Source of the DNA: a bacterium
GTDB lineage: Bacteria > Patescibacteriota > Microgenomatia > UBA1400 > RBG-16-45-19
Length of the DNA stretch: 5,944 nucleotides
Assembly (NCBI GenBank): GCA_003247275.1
Contig: QKAA01000052.1
Coordinates: forward strand, 1 to 5,944
Direction of reading: 5' to 3'
The notes under the pieces are model-generated. The model saw nothing but the letters and a program-made list of their open reading frames with translations. It was not told the DNA's origin and ran no database searches. Position 1 is the stretch's first letter. Every line of letters begins with the position of its first letter. Of this stretch, positions 5,333 through 5,944 are shown piece after piece. Position numbers and translations under genes: made by a program.

Positions 5333-5917
5333 ATGAGTAAAGAAAATAGTGCAAATAATAACGCAGATGTTCAAGAGTTCCCACCTAATTTCTTTGAGTT
5401 GCAGAAATTAAATTGCAATATTGCGGAAGCATACTTGTATTTGTGGCAGACGTTTTTTACGCAAGATACATGGAAAGCTAAGTTGGCATTTGATAGCGAG
5501 TGTCAGCTTTTTCGAGATCTTGGTAAAGAGAAACAGGAACAAGTGTCCACGTCTATTGTTGAGGAATTGAACGATAGAAATGGTTATTATTTGGCTTATA
5601 CATTCCCAGATTCGCTGTCAGCATTTTATTGGTGGACTAGTGGAGAATCTGTTAGAGTCATAGAGGAAGAATCGCCAGATAAATCGAGAGCAGAAGTGGT
5701 TGATGAAATATTGCAATCTGTGAGGGCAGGTCTAAAAGAGAAAACTAAACAGTTTGAAGAGTTCTTGGGCTCAGATAATTTTAAAAATGCTTTTACAATT
5801 AAAGTTGATTGGAAAACTGGAGAATATCAGATTCGTGATTTACCACTTGATGCTGGTGAGTTAATGTCAAAGTGGCAAGGTTGGTTTGGAGTCGGAGAAA
5901 GTGATGGTGGGGTGTAG
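5333..5917 (+). CDS. Unrecognised acidic soluble protein, C-terminus doubtful
   Basis: I do not recognise this protein. From the ATG at 5333 it has 194 residues, no membrane segment and no signal peptide. A polar Ser/Asn-rich start is followed by mixed helical-looking sequence that is rich in Glu, Lys and aromatic residues (for example AFYWWTSGESVRVI at 97-110, and WQGWFG at 181-186). There is no nucleotide-binding, zinc or catalytic motif that I can name. A GTG at 5270 opens the same frame 21 codons earlier; neither start has a clear ribosome binding site, and I prefer the ATG because it is the commoner codon and gives a typical hydrophilic N-terminus. The last two codons and the TAG lie inside a copy of the tRNA-Gly sequence at the contig end, so the true C-terminus may differ. 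Confidence 0.7.
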   Translation: MSKENSANNNADVQEFPPNFFELQKLNCNIAEAYLYLWQTFFTQDTWKAKLAFDSECQLFRDLGKEKQEQVSTSIVEELNDRNGYYLAYTFPDSLSAFYWWTSGESVRVIEEESPDKSRAEVVDEILQSVRAGLKEKTKQFEEFLGSDNFKNAFTIKVDWKTGEYQIRDLPLDAGELMSKWQGWFGVGESDGGV

Positions 5918-5942
5918 TTCACTGGTAGAATGATTCCTTCCC
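5910..5942 (+). repeat. Second copy of the 5' half of tRNA-Gly at the window end
   Basis: These 33 bases are identical to 4265-4297, which is tRNA-Gly from acceptor position 3 through the CCC anticodon. The two bases on the left (TG in place of GC) do not fit the acceptor, and the base after the anticodon is T instead of A. The copy overlaps the stop codon of the preceding gene. It could be an assembly join at a repeat, the start of a second tRNA-Gly, or an attachment-site remnant; it is cut by the window end. Confidence 0.85.
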
Positions 5943-5944
5943 TA

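Overview
The window looks like one short assembly contig from a bacterium of moderate to low GC. It carries six complete or nearly complete protein genes, a truncated clpB and two tRNA genes. Standard-code stops (TAA, TAG), compact spacing, single dispersed tRNA genes without encoded CCA, and a ClpB that starts directly at the first AAA+ module are compatible with a Patescibacteria/CPR-type genome. That placement is an inference; no ribosomal or other diagnostic marker is present. Both ends look artefactual. The first ~80 bases are about 74% GC and read on the + strand as a piece of aspartate-semialdehyde dehydrogenase, fused into the middle of clpB. The last ~35 bases repeat the 5' half of the window's own tRNA-Gly.

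Left part, minus strand (about 82-2519): lemA, then htpX, then clpB. LemA is a membrane-anchored coiled-coil protein, HtpX a membrane zinc protease, and ClpB a disaggregase. htpX and clpB are 12 nt apart and clearly co-transcribed. Between lemA and htpX lies a CIRCE operator (16 of 18 arm positions, exact 9-nt spacer) on top of a plausible sigma70-type promoter. The htpX-clpB unit is therefore predicted to be repressed by HrcA and induced by heat or misfolded protein, separately from lemA.

Middle, plus strand (2589-4333): tRNA-Asp(GTC) with its own promoter, a PAP2-family membrane phosphatase, a single-pass membrane protein with two extracytoplasmic LysM domains, and tRNA-Gly(CCC). The phosphatase and LysM genes suggest cell-envelope functions (lipid carrier or phospholipid turnover, and glycan binding), but each seems to have its own promoter.

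Right part, plus strand (4340-5944): an alpha/beta hydrolase with a complete Ser-Asp-His triad, then an unrecognised soluble acidic protein. The hydrolase is noticeably more AT-rich than the genes to its left and has a well-formed promoter only a few bases from its ATG, which predicts a leaderless or nearly leaderless mRNA. The window contains no gene-free stretch over 300 bases, CRISPR array, insertion sequence or recognisable integrase. The strongest regulatory observation is the CIRCE element; the strongest cautions are the two suspicious contig ends.
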